DNA from: Mycobacterium nebraskense
Lineage (GTDB): Bacteria > Actinomycetota > Actinomycetes > Mycobacteriales > Mycobacteriaceae
Direction: 5' to 3'
DNA length: 64,000 nt
Assembly (NCBI RefSeq): GCF_002102255.1
Contig: NZ_LQPH01000180.1
Coordinates: 1-64,000, forward strand
The position numbers and the translations under genes were made by a program. A model generated the notes under the pieces. The model made no database searches. It was not told the origin of the DNA and was given only the letters and a program-made list of their open reading frames with translations. Below, in pieces: positions 1 to 7,193 of this stretch; positions within the stretch are counted from its first letter, which is position 1, and each line of letters opens with the position of its first letter.

Positions 1-54
1 ATCTACCACGCCCTCCACGAACCCAGCAGAAGAACCAACGAACTCATTGCCTGA
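1..54 (+). CDS. C-terminal tail of an unidentified protein (5' truncated)
   Basis: An open frame enters from the left edge and stops at TGA 52-54, giving 17 residues ending in NELIA. It is too short to identify. It could equally be a chance open frame, since nothing upstream is visible. Confidence 0.25.
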   Translation: MYHALHEPSRRTNELIA

Positions 55-60
55 ACATAG

Positions 61-264
61 GAGCATCTGGTATCAAGCGGCCTGGTCAGCCATTTCCTGG
101 ATTGGCTTGCTGCGTGGCGCCAAGCGCACCGGGCTGACGCTCACCAGCTTGGGCGCAACCTGCTTTCTGCGGCCGCTGCTGGCAGTATGGCAGGTGAACT
201 GCGCCAAGCGGTGAAGGCGATGAACCCTCAGCTCGCCAGCGTGAAACATGTAGTGGTCATTTAG
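61..264 (+). other. unassigned open frame, possible gene remnant
   Basis: Between an in-frame TAG at 58-60 and a TAG at 262-264 there is an open frame of 67 codons with a helical, Ala/Leu/Gln-rich composition. The only in-frame ATG is at 187, leaving just 25 residues. An AGGAG at 59-63 precedes the frame but no ATG or GTG follows at a normal distance. It may be the decayed end of a gene or a small protein starting at 187. I do not recognise the family. Confidence 0.25.
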
Positions 265-285
265 CTAAACGCGGGAGACATGTAG

Positions 286-1245
286 ATGAGCTCATCCAGC
301 AAGCGTGATAACGCTGTCGAGCCCACTGTCGGCGGGCCCGATGGCGACGGGCACGCGCGCGGCCTGCGCATCGGCAGCGCCGGTGAACGCCACCAGAAAC
401 CGTTGATGATCGCATTCGCGTTGACCGCCACCTATGCCATCGTGGAGGTCATCGGCGGTATTGTCACCGGCTCCCTGGCGCTGATCAGCGACGCTGCTCA
501 CATGGGTACCGATGTGCTCGGACTCGCGCTCGCCTTGTCCGCGATCTACATGGCGAAGCGGCCGGCCGCAGACCAGCGCACCTACGGCACATACCGGTTG
601 GAGGTGCTGGCCGCGATCATCAACGGGCTGCTGCTATTCGGCGTCGCCTTCTACGTCCTCTACGAGGCGGTGCGGCGCTTCCTCGCGCCGCCAGAGGTGC
701 TGGGTGTGCCGATGTTGATCGTCGCCACGGTTGGGCTGGCGGTCAACGTTCTTTCCTTCCGGCTGCTCACCGTTGGCGCCAAGGAGAGCCTGAACGTCAA
801 GGGCGCCTACCTGGAGGTGCTCTCCGACATGCTCGGTTCGATCGGGGTCATCGTCGGGGCCATCGTGATTGCGGTCACCGGATTCCGCTACATCGACGCC
901 ATCGTCGCCGCGGCTATCGGCCTGTTCATCCTGCCGCGTACCTGGCAACTCATGCGTCACGCCCTGCGCATCATCATGGAGGTCGCACCTCCCGGAGTCG
1001 ACGTCAACGGTGCCGCCCGTGACCTGACCGCGCTTCCCGGTGTTCGTGAGGTCCACGACCTGCACATCTGGACGGTCACCAGCGGCATGGAGGCTGCTAC
1101 CGCGCACGTGGTGATCACCGATGGCGCCAACTGGCACGCCGTGCTGGACTCAAGTCGCCAACTCCTTGCCGAACGCTACGGGGTCACCCATTCCACAATC
1201 GAGGTCGAGCCTGCCGGGCACGTCGAACAACCCACCGGCTTCTGA
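286..1245 (+). CDS. CDF-family divalent cation exporter (zinc-type)
   Basis: A 319-residue cation diffusion facilitator, expected to export Zn2+ or a related divalent ion from the cytoplasm in exchange for protons. The second membrane segment holds the family metal-site motif (LISDAAHMGTD), and the fifth holds LEVLSDMLGS. Six hydrophobic segments are followed by a cytoplasmic C-terminal domain with the VHDLHIW signature. The N-terminus lacks the long His-rich stretch seen in the CDF gene at 22300. A GGGAG ribosome site lies about 10 bases before the ATG. No regulator gene is adjacent. The closest M. tuberculosis relative is probably of the Rv2025c type. The metal specificity is inferred from the family. 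Confidence 0.9.
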   Translation: MSSSSKRDNAVEPTVGGPDGDGHARGLRIGSAGERHQKPLMIAFALTATYAIVEVIGGIVTGSLALISDAAHMGTDVLGLALALSAIYMAKRPAADQRTYGTYRLEVLAAIINGLLLFGVAFYVLYEAVRRFLAPPEVLGVPMLIVATVGLAVNVLSFRLLTVGAKESLNVKGAYLEVLSDMLGSIGVIVGAIVIAVTGFRYIDAIVAAAIGLFILPRTWQLMRHALRIIMEVAPPGVDVNGAARDLTALPGVREVHDLHIWTVTSGMEAATAHVVITDGANWHAVLDSSRQLLAERYGVTHSTIEVEPAGHVEQPTGF

Positions 1246-1570
1246 CCGCAGCGCGCAAACGGGCGTGTGAAGCGAAGCCGCGATACCAAGGTGGGCCGCC
1301 GGGGCGCGCGCTGACCGACACCTTGGATCTGTCGTGAACCACGCTTGCGCTAGGCGAAAATCGTTGACACCGCGCAGCCCCAACGACCACCAGAAAACGG
1401 CAGTGTCGTCGCTTCTCGTTGGCTCAACCGCCAGCCCGCCGGGTATCCGCCTGCTGCACAGTCCGCTCTAAACCTCAATCCCTAGGCCCGGGAAGCCGGC
1501 ATGGCGCTGACTAGACCCGGGGGGCTTAAGGCGATGACCAAGGCGGTCATCGAGACCGCTTGCCCATCTA

Positions 1571-1616
1571 CGCCGCATCCAACGCCATCGCTGCCGCTGA
1601 AGCGTTGGATGCGGCG
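1571..1616. repeat. perfect 15-bp inverted repeat (hairpin)
   Basis: The arm 1571-1585 (CGCCGCATCCAACGC) is exactly complementary to 1602-1616, with a 16-base loop. It lies at the upstream edge of a transposase remnant, so it could be part of a mobile element end or a transcription barrier. No T-run follows on either strand. The stretch 1246-1570 before it contains no gene I can support. Confidence 0.6.
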
Positions 1617-1639
1617 CTAGCACCCGTTTTCACTGACCC

Positions 1640-1900
1640 CCACCGCCAGTCGCTGATATCACCCACCCCCCCAACGCTCCGCTACCTGTTGCGCGCCGCG
1701 CAACACTGGCGGGTCAGCCGCAACTCCGCCGCGCGCGAGGCTACACGGCGCCAAAAGGTCGTCAACGTTCCGCCCGCCTGGCCCGACCGCAACGCCGACA
1801 TCTTGCATCTGCCCGGCCACTGGCCCTGGGCTGACGCATGGTTTACGTTGTGGCGCAACATCATCGGACAGCACCGCCAGACCTCCGCCGGAAGGACGGA
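1640..1900 (+). pseudogene. C-terminal remnant of an IS1380-type DDE transposase
   Basis: In the frame running 1560-2015 the translation contains TLRYLLRAAQHWR, then KVVNVPP, then LPGHWPWADAW and LWRNIIG. This order of a 'NVPA' segment followed by 'LP.xWPWadaW' is the usual end of IS1380-family actinobacterial transposases. The catalytic DDE portion is absent, there is no normal start, and the frame after about 1900 no longer looks coding. I therefore call it a 3' fragment. The assignment rests on motif memory, so the IS family could be wrong even though a transposase tail is likely. Confidence 0.45.
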
Positions 1901-2011
1901 ACGGAGCAAAGGAAAGCGGAGCAGACCAGCGGATACAGCACGCCATCCACCGAAAATCCCGATCAGACCAGGCGGCATCAGTTCAACGCCAGCCCCGTCG
2001 GTGGATTCAGG

Positions 2012-2362
2012 CTAAGGCAGCGACGGCAGCGTGATCTCCGATGGCAGCGTAATTTTCGATGGCAGTGATGGGAGGGTGATATCCGACGGCAGCGACGGCA
2101 GTCGAAAGCCGCCCGAGGTGCTGGTCGTTGGCGCGGTAGTTGTCGTAGTTGTCGTTATGGAAGGGCTGCGGCCCTGACTGGCGGTGAACAGCGCGATGAT
2201 GCCCCAGGTGATCAGCGCGATGAGGATCGCGAGGACCGCTGCTAACAACACCACGGGCCTGCGATACCAAGGGCTGAGATACGGCTGTTTTCGACTCTGG
2301 CCGAGACTTGCATAGCTAGGCTGGTCATCGCCGCCGTCGTTTGGAGATTCGTAGCGGGCCAC
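2012..2362 (-). CDS. single-pass membrane protein with threonine and Pro-Ser-Leu repeat tail
   Basis: A 116-residue protein: a polar N-terminus of about 33 residues, one strong membrane segment (roughly residues 35-60), a poly-threonine linker, then a tandem repeat of the pattern LPSLPS.ITLPS to the C-terminus. The repeat is also visible in the DNA at about 2015-2100 as copies of a GGCAGCG(TG/AC) unit. The layout suggests a membrane-anchored protein with an extracytoplasmic unstructured tail. Similar small Pro/Thr-rich membrane proteins are common in mycobacteria, but I cannot name a family. The ATG start at 2362 is the only good one. It reads opposite to the transposase fragment and slightly overlaps the end of that open frame. 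Confidence 0.55.
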   Translation of the reverse strand: MARYESPNDGGDDQPSYASLGQSRKQPYLSPWYRRPVVLLAAVLAILIALITWGIIALFTASQGRSPSITTTTTTTAPTTSTSGGFRLPSLPSDITLPSLPSKITLPSEITLPSLP

Positions 2363-2651
2363 GGTGCCCGATCGTAGCAGCCACCATTCATTCGGCGGAA
2401 CGCTTCCGGCCCGATGACCGCAAGCCCGGTGGTATCGCTGGCGCCCAGCCGCAGTCGTACATTTGAGAGCAAATCGATGAAACCACTGGTGAACTGGCTC
2501 TGAATGAGGCCAAGCTTCAAGCCCAGACGGTTACACCATGAAGAACCGCCTACTTCGCGTGCTTAATCCACATTGCCGAGGTGCGGCGTCTTCGCGATCG
2601 TACCTAAACCACATTTGAGCGCCATACTCGCAGTCCGCGTGCATCGCCCTC

Positions 2652-2945
2652 ATGACACGAATTCGTAAGCCATCAAAAGGGGGGTTGGACTACCAGGGCG
2701 CGGCAGTGCCCACACGGATGAACAAACTCGGCGCCGGCGGCGCCCCCGGCACCGGCAGTTTCGTGTGGCCAGATCCGGCCGAGGAAAGCGACGCGCTCGC
2801 CCGCGCCGCGCAATCCGCTGAACGGCACGCTTTCGCTGAGCTGCGGCAACGCCAGACCATCACTAGTTCAGGCGACGGCCAACCAGCCAGAGACGACAGC
2901 GAGAAAGCTGAGATTCCCCCGAGATCGTGGAAGGGTCAGCGATAA
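2652..2945 (+). CDS. small hydrophilic hypothetical protein
   Basis: A 97-residue ATG frame with a glycine-rich segment (LGAGGAPGTGSFVWPDP) followed by an Ala/Glu-rich helix (about residues 42-70) and a charged tail. The composition looks like a real protein rather than a reverse-frame artefact, and no better frame overlaps it. There is no clear ribosome site before the ATG. No domain or family is recognised. A strong hairpin lies 60 bases after its stop. The stretch 2363-2651 before it holds no other supportable gene. Confidence 0.45.
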   Translation: MTRIRKPSKGGLDYQGAAVPTRMNKLGAGGAPGTGSFVWPDPAEESDALARAAQSAERHAFAELRQRQTITSSGDGQPARDDSEKAEIPPRSWKGQR

Positions 2946-3007
2946 AGAGTACCGATGTCAGAGAAACCGAAGAAGTACGACCAGGGGGTTCTGTGAGGGA
3001 ACGGTTC

Positions 3008-3042
3008 CGATCGTCTTGTGCGTGAGACGCACAAGACGATCG
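3008..3042. terminator. perfect 16-bp hairpin with 3-base loop
   Basis: The arms 3008-3023 and 3027-3042 are exactly complementary around the loop GAG. The stem is unusually long and perfect for a chance event. It follows the open frame ending at 2945 and could terminate transcription in both directions, although no T-run follows. It could instead be a leftover of a mobile element, since a group II intron fragment lies next to it. Confidence 0.5.
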
Positions 3043-3224
3043 CCGCGAATGCGCGAGGATGTATGAGGGCACTCCCATCGGCCGACGAACTGACAGCTGC
3101 CAAAAGACAGGGCCGCCAACGGATTCGGCGGAGGAGCGGCTGTGCTTGGTCGCTCGGCTGAGTCGGCCAACGGGCTACCGAGGGCCGCCGTCAAAACAAC
3201 GCGCCGCGCGCCCGGTGGCCAATC

Positions 3225-3380
3225 CCAGTCCTTATCTACCAGCGCGAGCACGCGCTCGGCTTTGGCCCGCAATCGCACTCGGCCCATCAGGGCCGCATGG
3301 GTCGATCCGGTCAAAACACGCCTCGATATCGGCGTCCAGCACCCACTGATAGCCGCGGGAACCGAACATCTGGCCGTCGC
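3225..3380 (-). pseudogene. group II intron reverse transcriptase/maturase fragment
   Basis: On the minus strand, 3300-3376 reads QMFGSRGYQWVLDADIEA then CFDRID, the hallmark of the reverse transcriptase palm of group II intron proteins (WVLDADI.ACFD.IDH). After a frameshift near 3298 the next frame gives HAALMGRVRLRAKAERVLALV, which is the expected continuation. No start, no YADD motif, no maturase domain and no intron RNA domain V were found nearby, so only about 50 codons of the palm survive. It is a decayed insertion. Confidence 0.75.
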
Positions 3381-3431
3381 CTACTGGGAGCCCCGTGGTC
3401 CATCAGTGGCGCACTATTTGCCCGTCCCGTT

Positions 3432-3779
3432 CTATGCTCCCGGCTGGGGGGTATCGGGGCGGTATTGCGGGCAGTAGGAATTCACCGCGGCGCCGAAGAA
3501 ATATCCGGCCTCGTGCGCCGAAAGATCGGTGTTCTTTACCAGTGACAAAATCAGGTTGGCCGGCGTCTGGTCTGCATCGAGCCCGGTGCACACCCTGTGG
3601 CCGGCCGCGATCGCGGCATCGCGGTTGGCAAAGACGATCCCGTGTTTCTTGAGCGCGGCGAGGAAGTCATCATCAGTTTGATCCGCTGATGCAGGCGTAG
3701 CGAATTGCAGCGCAGCAGCAAAGAGCAGGATCACGCTCGTGATCGACCACTTCCCACGAGACATATTCGATTGGGCCAC
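3432..3779 (-). CDS. secreted DUF732-domain protein
   Basis: 115 residues with an N-terminal signal peptide (hydrophobic core about residues 14-30, cleavage near ASA/DQ) followed by a DUF732 domain with its typical pattern: DDDFLAAL at the start, G.RVC in the middle, and AVNSYCPQY at the end, supplying the two conserved cysteines. The function of this mycobacterial exported family is unknown. The GTG start at 3779 overlaps the stop of the upstream small membrane gene (TAGTG), with AGGAAAA just before it. An in-frame ATG at 3764 is an alternative. It is the last gene of the Nramp operon. Confidence 0.8.
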   Translation of the reverse strand: MAQSNMSRGKWSITSVILLFAAALQFATPASADQTDDDFLAALKKHGIVFANRDAAIAAGHRVCTGLDADQTPANLILSLVKNTDLSAHEAGYFFGAAVNSYCPQYRPDTPQPGA

Positions 3780-4012
3780 TAGTTTTTCCTCCGAGTGCCG
3801 GAAGATCTTGAAAAGCGGGAGCGTCGCGAACCTCCGACGTGATGTCGTGTGGTGCGCGCGCGGCGTCGTCGACGTTCAATGATGATGAATGCCGCTGCCA
3901 GGCAGACCGCAATGGAGGCGAGGATGGCCGTTCCGGTGATCTGCTGGATGTCGTTGTAGTGCGGTAGGTAGTTGGCTTCGGCGGCCACCCCCGCGCTGTG
4001 TGGCCTGCTCAT
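3779..4012 (-). CDS. small single-pass membrane protein of the Nramp operon
   Basis: The start at ATG 4012 gives 77 residues: a short N-terminus containing NYLPHYNDIQQITG, one membrane segment (about residues 26-44), then a very basic tail beginning RRRRRARTTRHH. GGAAGG stands 9 bases upstream of the ATG. It lies 28 bases after the Nramp-like gene and its stop overlaps the start of the DUF732 gene, so all are probably co-transcribed. The positive tail predicts a cytoplasmic C-terminus. It could be an accessory subunit of the transporter, but this is inferred only from position. I do not recognise the family. Confidence 0.6.
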   Translation of the reverse strand: MSRPHSAGVAAEANYLPHYNDIQQITGTAILASIAVCLAAAFIIIERRRRRARTTRHHVGGSRRSRFSRSSGTRRKN

Positions 4013-4040
4013 TTTGGTGACCTTCCGGGTTGGCCCAAAT

Positions 4041-5720
4041 TCATCGGCCGCTGAGCTGGACAGCTTTGACGATGAGCAGGACGGCGCCGACGACGAGGTA
4101 GCCGCGCAGCGCAATCATGCCCAGACGGGTCCCCGGCGACCAGGTCACAGGCTCTAATAGGGTCAGCGGCGGCATTCGCCAGCTATTGCGGTCAAGCGGT
4201 CGCACCGGGCGTGATGCGGCCGGTGGCGAGGGCTGACGACGGCCCATCCAACGAAGTGTCGGTACCGCGGCAGCGGCCAGTATGACCAACGTCAGCGCCA
4301 AGTAGCCGGCGACAACGATCACATTGAGGCCCGGGAACAAGGTCGTTGTCATCAAGATTCCCGACAACAGCAGCAGGACGCCCACGATCAGCCCGGCAAC
4401 CCAGTTGAGCCAGGGCCGATTCACCCAAGGGCCCAATACTTCCCGGTCGTTGCACAGCAGCAGGAGGAACACACTGGCGCTGGGCAACAACAAGCCCGCC
4501 AGGGCCTGCACGGCGGTGGTGATCAACCCGAGCGGGGCACCGGGAATCAGCACGATCGCCGCCGCAAACGCCACCATCGTGCTGTAGGAAAGGTAGAACG
4601 GTTTGGCATCGGCGAACCCCCGGTGCAGCGAGTGTTTCAGGCCGAATACGTCGCCGAAGGCGTAGCTGGTGGCCAGGGTGACTGCGGCGGCGCCGAGGAT
4701 CGAGGCGTCCATCAGCACGATCGCGAACAACCAGCCGAGCGTCGGATTGTGTTGGCCCAGCAGGTGCGAGATGACGCCGGCGTCGATGAAACCGCCGGAG
4801 GTGCTAGTGGAGCGCGCCGCCCAGTCGCCGATCATGACCAGTGCGGTGGCGCCGATCACCACGATGAACGCCCCCAACACGGTGTCGGCGCGCTCATAGC
4901 CCATAAATCGAGGTGTGATGCGCTTGTCGACGACGTTGGACTGTTGAAAAAACAGTTGCCAAGGCGCCACGGTGGTGCCGACGATGGCGATGATCAACAG
5001 CACCGCATCCGAGGTCACGCCACCTGAGATGTTCGGCGCCACAAATGACTTGGCGGCCTGGGCCCACTGTGGGTGCGACATCAGCAGGGCTGGGATCTGA
5101 ATCAAGGTGATGGCAATGAAGACGAACATGGCCCGCTCCCACCAGCGGAAGCTGCCGCTGGCCATGATCGCGATGAGCGCGACCGCTGAGATCGGAACGA
5201 CAATGTATTTGGAGATCCCGATGTAGGCGGCGGCCAAAGTGATGCCGATGAACTCGGTGACGATCGTGAGGAAGTTGAGCAGGAACAGGTCGCCGACGGA
5301 GAACCAGCCCCAGCCGCGGCCGAAGCGTTCGTTGATCAAGCGGGCGTGTCCGACCCCGGTAACCGCGCCGAGGCGGACCACCATTTCTTGGTTGACGATG
5401 AGCACCGGGATGAGCAGGAGTAGCACCCACAGCAGGGAGTAGCCGTAATTTTGGCCTGCCTGGGTGTAGGTGGCCACCCCGCCGGCGTCGTTATCGCCGA
5501 CCATGACGATGATTCCGGGGCCGACGATGGCCAGCAGTGTCAGCAGCCGCGTCTTGAACGTGCGGGGATGGTCGGTTTCACCGACGTTGATGCGCCCGAA
5601 GGCGCCCTCGATATCACCGAGGTGAGCCGAGTCAAGCACCGCGGTGCGCGGCGGCGGCGGCGGCTCAGCGCGGCGCGTCGCTGCGGGGTGGCTGGTGACG
5701 TTCTCCTCGCTGAAGCTCAC
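4041..5720 (-). CDS. Nramp/SLC11-superfamily transporter with atypical metal site (possible Mg2+ type)
   Basis: 559 residues with a cytoplasmic N-terminus of about 60 residues and some 11 membrane segments. Alignment by eye with classical MntH-type Nramps puts D-A-G-G (residues 78-81, in GDNDAGGVATY) where DPGN is expected in helix 1, and A-P-W (252-254, in TTVAPWQLFF) where MPH is expected in helix 6. Loss of the helix-6 methionine and the helix-1 asparagine is the pattern reported for Nramp-related magnesium transporters. The gene overlaps by 4 bases (ATGA) the PRC/MgtE_N/CBS gene upstream, whose domains normally sense Mg2+. I therefore infer Mg2+ uptake, with Mn2+ as the alternative. A close paralogue lies at 14597-16264. 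Confidence 0.85.
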   Translation of the reverse strand: MSFSEENVTSHPAATRRAEPPPPPRTAVLDSAHLGDIEGAFGRINVGETDHPRTFKTRLLTLLAIVGPGIIVMVGDNDAGGVATYTQAGQNYGYSLLWVLLLLIPVLIVNQEMVVRLGAVTGVGHARLINERFGRGWGWFSVGDLFLLNFLTIVTEFIGITLAAAYIGISKYIVVPISAVALIAIMASGSFRWWERAMFVFIAITLIQIPALLMSHPQWAQAAKSFVAPNISGGVTSDAVLLIIAIVGTTVAPWQLFFQQSNVVDKRITPRFMGYERADTVLGAFIVVIGATALVMIGDWAARSTSTSGGFIDAGVISHLLGQHNPTLGWLFAIVLMDASILGAAAVTLATSYAFGDVFGLKHSLHRGFADAKPFYLSYSTMVAFAAAIVLIPGAPLGLITTAVQALAGLLLPSASVFLLLLCNDREVLGPWVNRPWLNWVAGLIVGVLLLLSGILMTTTLFPGLNVIVVAGYLALTLVILAAAAVPTLRWMGRRQPSPPAASRPVRPLDRNSWRMPPLTLLEPVTWSPGTRLGMIALRGYLVVGAVLLIVKAVQLSGR

Positions 5721-7060
5721 TGCGCCTCACTGTCGGATGCAGGGGCGTCGGGATCGTCATCTGGTGGGGTGATTTCGCGGACCGGGCGCGGGGCGGGTTC
5801 GCGGCGGCGCCAATCTTCGGGGATGGTGGCTTCGAGCACGTCGTCGACGGTGACGATCCCGAGGACGCGGTCCTGGCCGTCGACGACGGGGATGGAGTAA
5901 AGATTGAAGTCGGCCATTAATAGGGCGACGTCGGTCAGATCGGCTTCGGCGCCGACCCGGATTGGGTCGCAATCCATCAGTGCTTCAACGGTTTGGCCGG
6001 GTTCGGCTTGCAGCAGGTCGATCACTGACACGACACCGGCCAGGCGGTTGTCCTCATCGAGGACATGCATCTTGACCAATGCCTCGGGCTGTATTGTTGT
6101 GGCGCCCGCGATTAGCGCCAGGGCCGTGCCCGCAGTGGTGCTTTCTGCGCAGGAGACGAAGTCGACATTCATCAGGCCGCCGGCGCTGTCGGGGTTAAAG
6201 CCCATCAGGGTGATCACCTTCGTGCGCTGCGGGCCCGGCATCAGCTCCAGCACGCGCCGGCGCCGCGCTTGACGCAGGTCCGCGATCGCGTCGGCGGCAT
6301 CATCGGCGCGCATCCGGCCCAATAGTGCTGCGACATCGCCATCGGCCATGTCATTGAGCAGCCGGCTGGCCTTATCAGGGTCGAGTTCTTCGAACACGTC
6401 GGCTTCCAATTCCGGGTCGCTGCGGACCCGGTCGAGGATCTCGCCGCCCTCGGCTTTGTCAGCGTCTTCGAGAAGATCGGCGATGTCGGCGGGTTTGAAG
6501 CTGCCAAGCCGGCCTGACTGACGTCGCGAGGCACCCGAGCGGGCGTGTCCGATCAGCGGTTCAAATGCCTTCCAATCCCGGGCCGCGTGCCCACCCCGGC
6601 TTTTGATTAGTCCGAAGAACCGTGCCGGACGCCGGGTATCCAGGCGGGCAAGAATCCATCCGGCGCCGCTGTCTTCGAGTTCGACGTCATAGGCGCGCAC
6701 CAGCTCCACAGCGGCCACATCGATCAATCGGTGTCCGAGCACATCAGTGCGCAGCAACACCTCGCCGTCGCGGCGTTCGAAGCCGCGCAGATCGATTTTG
6801 TGTGTCGCTAATACCACGCGATCCGGAGCGTACTGGGAAATGGAGGGGCTGCCGATGAACACCCGCCGCCTGCCCACCACAGCGACGATCCCACTCACTA
6901 GCGGATACTCGTCGAGACCGCGCAGCCGCACGATCACGTCGTGCACCCGGCCCACAGCATCGCCCGACCGGGCCAGGACCGGCGCGTGCAGCAACTCTGA
7001 GAGATGCATAATCGGGTGCGCCCCGACCTGCTCGGCCGACGTCTCGGGTCCACTCACTTG
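5717..7060 (-). CDS. soluble PRC-barrel / MgtE N-domain / CBS-pair protein
   Basis: About 447 residues with three parts: an N-terminal PRC-barrel-like region (about 20-160), an MgtE intracellular N-domain of superhelical repeats (about 185-300, with ADIADLLEDAD, SRLLNDM, ALLGRMRADDAADAI and NPDSAGGLM), and a CBS pair (about 300-425, with LYSIPVVDG and LGIVTVDDVLEATIPEDW). The membrane domain of true MgtE channels is missing, so it is a stand-alone cytoplasmic sensor or regulator rather than a transporter. The next gene, the Nramp-like carrier, overlaps it by 4 bases, suggesting a carrier plus detached Mg2+ sensor. GTG at 7060 with AAAGG upstream is preferred over the further upstream start at 7084. 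Confidence 0.85.
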   Translation of the reverse strand, partial: QVSGPETSAEQVGAHPIMHLSELLHAPVLARSGDAVGRVHDVIVRLRGLDEYPLVSGIVAVVGRRRVFIGSPSISQYAPDRVVLATHKIDLRGFERRDGEVLLRTDVLGHRLIDVAAVELVRAYDVELEDSGAGWILARLDTRRPARFFGLIKSRGGHAARDWKAFEPLIGHARSGASRRQSGRLGSFKPADIADLLEDADKAEGGEILDRVRSDPELEADVFEELDPDKASRLLNDMADGDVAALLGRMRADDAADAIADLRQARRRRVLELMPGPQRTKVITLMGFNPDSAGGLMNVDFVSCAESTTAGTALALIAGATTIQPEALVKMHVLDEDNRLAGVVSVIDLLQAEPGQTVEALMDCDPIRVGAEADLTDVALLMADFNLYSIPVVDGQDRVLGIVTVDDVLEATIPEDWRRREPAPRPVREITPPDDDPDAPASDSEAQ

Positions 7061-7193
7061 TTGCTTACCTTTCTTGCAGGGCACTCGTCGGCCTTAGGTG
7101 TTATGCGGTAGCCCACTCGAACGGGTCGCTCCGCGAATCCAGACGCGCGCACTTTGGCGATTACGCTGCGGGGAGGCGCGGCAGCATGGGCAA

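Noticed and set aside
1560..2015. A complete 151-residue gene
   Set aside because: Only the middle resembles a transposase end; there is no normal start, and the last part has no coding character. Reported as a pseudogene instead.
2242..2520. 92-codon minus-strand frame overlapping the small membrane protein
   Set aside because: It overlaps the better supported frame 2012-2362 and has no ribosome site or motif.
7061..7193. M-box magnesium riboswitch upstream of the MgtE-like/Nramp operon
   Set aside because: I looked for the conserved GTTAGGTGAGGCTCC-type core here and upstream of the second Nramp and the PE genes and did not find it. A covariance-model search would settle it.
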